Shown one piece after another: positions 61,109 through 64,000 of a stretch of 64,000 nt of DNA. This DNA comes from CAMLIZ01 sp036231905 (GTDB taxonomy: Bacteria; Pseudomonadota; Gammaproteobacteria; Burkholderiales; Burkholderiaceae_C): positions 62,001 through 126,000 of the forward strand of contig NZ_JAZARE010000004.1 in NCBI RefSeq assembly GCF_036231905.1. The letters are read 5' to 3'. Position 1 is the first letter of the stretch. Every line of letters starts with the position of its first letter. Under the pieces are notes generated by a model. That model saw only the letters and a list, made by a program, of their open reading frames with translations, was not told the origin of the DNA and ran no database searches. The position numbers were made by a program, and so were the translations under genes.

Positions 61109-61711
61109 ATGAGTAAGCCGCAAGTCGACCAAGGCCGCCGCACGTGGGTGGCGATCGCATGTGGTGCCGGCGCCGTGGGTGGCGTGGCCACTGCCGTGCC
61201 GTTCGTCTCCAGCTTCCAGCCGTCAGAGCGCGCGCGCGCCGCCGGCGCGGCGGTGGAGGTGGACATCAGCGACCTGAAGCCGGGCGAGAAGAAGACGGTG
61301 GAATGGCGGGGCAAGCCGGTGTGGATCATCCGCCGCACGCCGGAGATGCTGGCTTCGCTGAAGAAGACCGATGCCCTGGTGGCCGATCCGAAGTCCGAAC
61401 GCAAGCCGGACGAGATCACGCCGATGCCGGACACGCGCAACGAATACCGCTCGATCAAGCCCGACGTGCTGGTGGTGGTGGGCATCTGCTCGCACCTGGG
61501 CTGCTCGCCGTCCGATCGCTTCACCCCGGGCGCACAGCCTTCCCTGCCCGACGACTGGCAAGGCGGCTTCCTCTGCCCCTGCCACGGCTCCACCTTCGAC
61601 CTGGCCGGCCGTGTCTACAAAAACAAGCCGGCGCCGGACAACCTCGAAGTGCCGCCCTACACCTTCCTCGCCGACAACAAGCTGTTGATCGGTGAAGCGA
61701 AGAAGGCCTGA
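61109..61711 (+). CDS. petA: Ubiquinol-cytochrome c reductase Rieske iron-sulfur subunit
   Basis: 200 residues. A positively charged N terminus (GRRTWVA) with a hydrophobic helix at about 14-35 forms the Tat-type uncleaved signal anchor. The cluster ligands are Cys127 and His129 (CSHLGC) and Cys156... His159 (CPCHGS), with Cys132 and Cys158 as the disulfide. It passes electrons from quinol to cytochrome c1. The 102-bp gap before it holds a TAGAAT (61052-61057) that might be a -10. Confidence 0.95.
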   Translation: MSKPQVDQGRRTWVAIACGAGAVGGVATAVPFVSSFQPSERARAAGAAVEVDISDLKPGEKKTVEWRGKPVWIIRRTPEMLASLKKTDALVADPKSERKPDEITPMPDTRNEYRSIKPDVLVVVGICSHLGCSPSDRFTPGAQPSLPDDWQGGFLCPCHGSTFDLAGRVYKNKPAPDNLEVPPYTFLADNKLLIGEAKKA

Positions 61712-61732
61712 AGCGCATCGAGGTGACGAACC

Positions 61733-63133
61733 ATGGCTGAATACAAAGAACTCCCCGCCAATGCGCCCACCGGCGCCAAGCTGCTGAACTGGATCGACAA
61801 CCGGTTCCCGCTGTCCAAGCTCTACAACGAGCACGTCGGCGAGTACTACGCGCCGAAGAACTTCAACTTCTGGTACATCTTCGGCTCGCTGGCGCTGCTG
61901 GTGCTGGTGATCCAGATCGTCACCGGCATCTTCCTCGTGATGCACTACAAGCCCGATGCGAACCTCGCGTTCGCCTCGGTCGAGTACATCATGCGCGACG
62001 TGCCCTGGGGCTGGCTCATCCGCTACATGCACTCCACCGGCGCCTCGGCGTTCTTCGTGGTGGTGTACCTGCACATGTTCCGCGGCCTGCTGTACGGCTC
62101 CTACCGCAAGCCGCGCGAGCTGGTGTGGATCTTCGGCTGCGCGATCTTCCTGTGCCTGATGGCCGAAGCCTTCTTCGGCTACCTGCTGCCCTGGGGCCAG
62201 ATGTCGTACTGGGGCGCCCAGGTGATCGTGAACCTGTTCGCCGCCGTGCCGTTCATCGGCCCGGACCTGGCGCTGCTGATCCGCGGCGACTACGTGGTGA
62301 GCGACGCCACGCTGAACCGCTTCTTCAGCTTCCACGTGATCGCGATCCCGCTGGTGCTGATCGGCCTGGTGGTGGCGCACATCATCGCGCTGCACGAAGT
62401 GGGCTCCAACAACCCGGACGGCGTGGAGATCAAGAAGCACAAGGATGCGCTCGGCCGCCCGCTGGACGGCATTCCCTTCCACCCTTACTACACGGTGCAC
62501 GATATCTTCGGCACCAGCGTGTTCCTGATGGTGTTCAGCGCGATCATCTTCTTCGCGCCGGAGCTGGGTGGCTACTTCCTCGAGTACAACAACTTCATCC
62601 CGGCCGACCCGCTGAAGACCCCCGCGCACATCGCGCCGGTGTGGTACTTCACGCCGTTCTATTCGATGCTGCGCGCCACCACGGACGACATGGTCAACGT
62701 GCTGTGCGTGATCGTCGGACTGTCGGCGCTGGTGACCTTTGCCAAGAGCCGGCTGTCGATGGTGGGCAAGGTGGCGGTGCTGGTCGGCGCTGCCGTGGCC
62801 ATCTTCCTGCTCAAGACCTTCGACGCGAAGTTCTGGGGCGTGGTGATCATGGGCGGCGCGGTCATCATCCTGTTCTTCCTGCCCTGGCTGGACAAGAGCC
62901 CGGCCAAGTCGATCCGCTATCGCCCGAAGTGGCACATGTGGCTGTACCTGGTGTTCGTGGCGTTCTTCATCGCGCTGGCCTACCTGGGCATCCAGCCGCC
63001 GTCCACCATCGGGACCATCATTGCGCAGATCGGTACCGTCTTCTATTTCGGCTTCTTCCTGCTGATGCCCTGGTGGAGCCAGCTGGGCCGGTTCTCGCCG
63101 GTGCCTGACCGCGTCGTCTACCACGCCCACTGA
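61733..63133 (+). CDS. petB: Cytochrome b subunit of the bc1 complex
   Basis: 466 residues with eight or more membrane helices. The first heme histidines lie in IRYMHSTGASAFFVVVYLHM (cited as RYMHSTGAS and VYLHMFRG) and the second in FFSFHVIAIPL and LVVAHIIALHEVG; the quinol-site PEWY-type motif appears as PVWYFTPFYS. Carries quinol oxidation at the outer and reduction at the inner side. Confidence 0.95.
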   Translation: MAEYKELPANAPTGAKLLNWIDNRFPLSKLYNEHVGEYYAPKNFNFWYIFGSLALLVLVIQIVTGIFLVMHYKPDANLAFASVEYIMRDVPWGWLIRYMHSTGASAFFVVVYLHMFRGLLYGSYRKPRELVWIFGCAIFLCLMAEAFFGYLLPWGQMSYWGAQVIVNLFAAVPFIGPDLALLIRGDYVVSDATLNRFFSFHVIAIPLVLIGLVVAHIIALHEVGSNNPDGVEIKKHKDALGRPLDGIPFHPYYTVHDIFGTSVFLMVFSAIIFFAPELGGYFLEYNNFIPADPLKTPAHIAPVWYFTPFYSMLRATTDDMVNVLCVIVGLSALVTFAKSRLSMVGKVAVLVGAAVAIFLLKTFDAKFWGVVIMGGAVIILFFLPWLDKSPAKSIRYRPKWHMWLYLVFVAFFIALAYLGIQPPSTIGTIIAQIGTVFYFGFFLLMPWWSQLGRFSPVPDRVVYHAH

Positions 63134-63156
63134 CGCGAGCCGGAGTGACACGAACC

Positions 63157-63924
63157 ATGAAAAAACTCATCGTCAGCCTCGTTGCCGCGCTGTCGTTCCT
63201 GGTGCCGGCCTTCGCGTCCGAAGGCGGCATGGTCTGGGACCGCTTCCCGGTGGAGAAGATGAACGACGTGGCGTCGTTGCAGAACGGCGCCAAGCTGTTC
63301 GTCAACTACTGCCTGAACTGCCACTCGGCGGCCTACATGCGCTACAACCGCCTGCGCGACATCGGCCTGTCGGAAGACCAGGTCAAGAAGAACATGCTGT
63401 TCGCCACCGACAAGGTGGGCGAGACCATGAAGGCCGCGATCGACCCGCGCCAAGCCAAGGAATGGTTCGGTGCGACGCCGCCTGACCTCACCGTGATCGC
63501 ACGCTCGCGTGCGGGTGCGGGCGGCACGGGGGCCGACTACCTCTACACCTACCTGCGCACCTACTACCGCGACGAGACCCGCCCGACTGGCTGGAACAAC
63601 CTCGCGTTCCCCAACGTCGGTATGCCGCACGCGCTGTGGGAGCTGCAGGGCGCGCGCATCGCCAAGTTCGCCGAAGAGACCGATCCGCACGACCACAGCA
63701 AGAAGGTCCACGTGTTCGCTGGCTTCGAGCAGGTGCAGCCGGGCAAGCTCAGTGCGCTGGAGTACGACAATGCGGTGGCCGACCTGGTGGCCTACCTCCA
63801 GTGGATGGGCGAGCCCGAGCAGGAGCACCGCGTGCGCCTGGGTGTGTGGGTGCTGCTCTTCCTGGGCCTGTTCACCGTGATCGCCTGGCGCCTGAACGCC
63901 GCTTACTGGAAAGACGTGAAGTGA
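63157..63924 (+). CDS. petC: Cytochrome c1 subunit of the bc1 complex
   Basis: 255 residues: signal peptide (about 1-20, VPAFAS), heme site YCLNCHSAAY with Cys52, Cys55 and His56, a methionine region around FPNVGMPHALWE, and a C-terminal anchor helix (VWVLLFLGLFTVIAWRLN). The ATG at 63157 is used; a GTG at 63145 sits on top of the ribosome binding site GGAG. It completes petABC, followed by a terminator. Confidence 0.95.
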   Translation: MKKLIVSLVAALSFLVPAFASEGGMVWDRFPVEKMNDVASLQNGAKLFVNYCLNCHSAAYMRYNRLRDIGLSEDQVKKNMLFATDKVGETMKAAIDPRQAKEWFGATPPDLTVIARSRAGAGGTGADYLYTYLRTYYRDETRPTGWNNLAFPNVGMPHALWELQGARIAKFAEETDPHDHSKKVHVFAGFEQVQPGKLSALEYDNAVADLVAYLQWMGEPEQEHRVRLGVWVLLFLGLFTVIAWRLNAAYWKDVK

Positions 63925-63959
63925 CGCGTCGCGCCCGGGGCGCCTGCCCGGGCTTGAGC

Positions 63960-63993
63960 GCGCAGCGGGTGTGACGAACGCCTGCTGCGCTTT
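63960..63993 (+). terminator. Terminator after petC
   Basis: GCGCAGCGGG (63960-63969) pairs with CCTGCTGCGC (63981-63990), ten pairs with one G-U, an 11-nt loop, then TTTGGATTTT to the window end. It is about 35 bp after the petC stop. Confidence 0.7.
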
Positions 63994-64000
63994 GGATTTT

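Overview
The window is a chromosomal piece of a high-GC betaproteobacterium of the order Burkholderiales. The best guess is the Rubrivivax/Leptothrix/Ideonella side of the order. This rests on several conserved gene blocks: lepA-lepB-DUF4845-rnc-era-recO-pdxJ-acpS-nagZ; yceD-rpmF-plsX-fabHDG-acpP-fabF running into rpoE-rseA-rseB-mucD; hisIE-hinT-tatABC; argB-HAD-slmA; and petABC. A bacterial-type phasin and a Cd/Pb-type MerR regulator fit the same picture. No tRNA, rRNA, insertion sequence, prophage or CRISPR array was recognised. Most genes are packed into operons with 1-8 bp overlaps, typically ATGA or GTGA.

Layout. (1) About 1-11.7 kb, minus strand: a cell-surface polysaccharide locus. In transcription order it holds a GDP-mannose supply enzyme, an outer-membrane export lipoprotein, a large FkbM methyltransferase/coiled-coil/DUF4214 fusion, one single and two double GT4 glycosyltransferases (the last cut by the window edge) and a free DUF4214 protein, with a sulfotransferase gene upstream. 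It looks visibly less GC-rich than the rest and is the most accessory-like part. (2) 11.8-14.6 kb: RhlE helicase, an RsmI-like methyltransferase and a YceF-type Maf. (3) 14.7-21.1 kb: rpmF and the core fatty-acid synthesis genes. (4) 21.1-25.5 kb: the sigma-E envelope stress operon ending in a DegP-like protease. (5) 25.5-25.9 kb: an information-rich intergenic region with a DnaA-box-like cluster, then a promoter followed after about 60 nt by a strong Rho-independent terminator. (6) 25.9-33.8 kb: the lepA-to-nagZ translation/RNA/vitamin B6/cell-wall operon.

(7) 33.9-42.1 kb: rne (minus), a roughly 600-bp rne/rluC divergent region, then rluC, a HAD phosphatase, a small Rieske protein, an S49 peptidase and an M32 carboxypeptidase. 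(8) 42.1-46.3 kb: a lipid-storage neighbourhood with patatin, phasin and a two-domain fatty acyl reductase closely resembling the Marinobacter Maqu_2507 type. (9) 46.3-47.8 kb: a metal-handling island with a short CDF transporter, a PbrR/CadR regulator with a clear operator, and a CusF-like protein. (10) 47.9-50.9 kb: argB, HAD, slmA and a PdeM-like phosphoesterase. (11) 50.9-55.3 kb: an AAA-NUDIX fusion, hisI, hisE, a membrane protein, hinT and tatABC. (12) 55.3-61.0 kb: a DegS/DegP-type protease, a Nif3-family gene with in-frame internal deletions, pdxA, a DUF1631 gene and mscL. (13) 61.1-63.9 kb: petABC for the cytochrome bc1 complex, closed by a terminator.

The most interesting items are the methyltransferase/coiled-coil fusion in a locus that recalls WbdD/WbdA chain-length control by architecture only, the candidate small RNA or attenuator before lepA, the internally deleted Nif3 gene, the DUF815-NUDIX fusion, and the near-leaderless MerR-controlled CDF gene.
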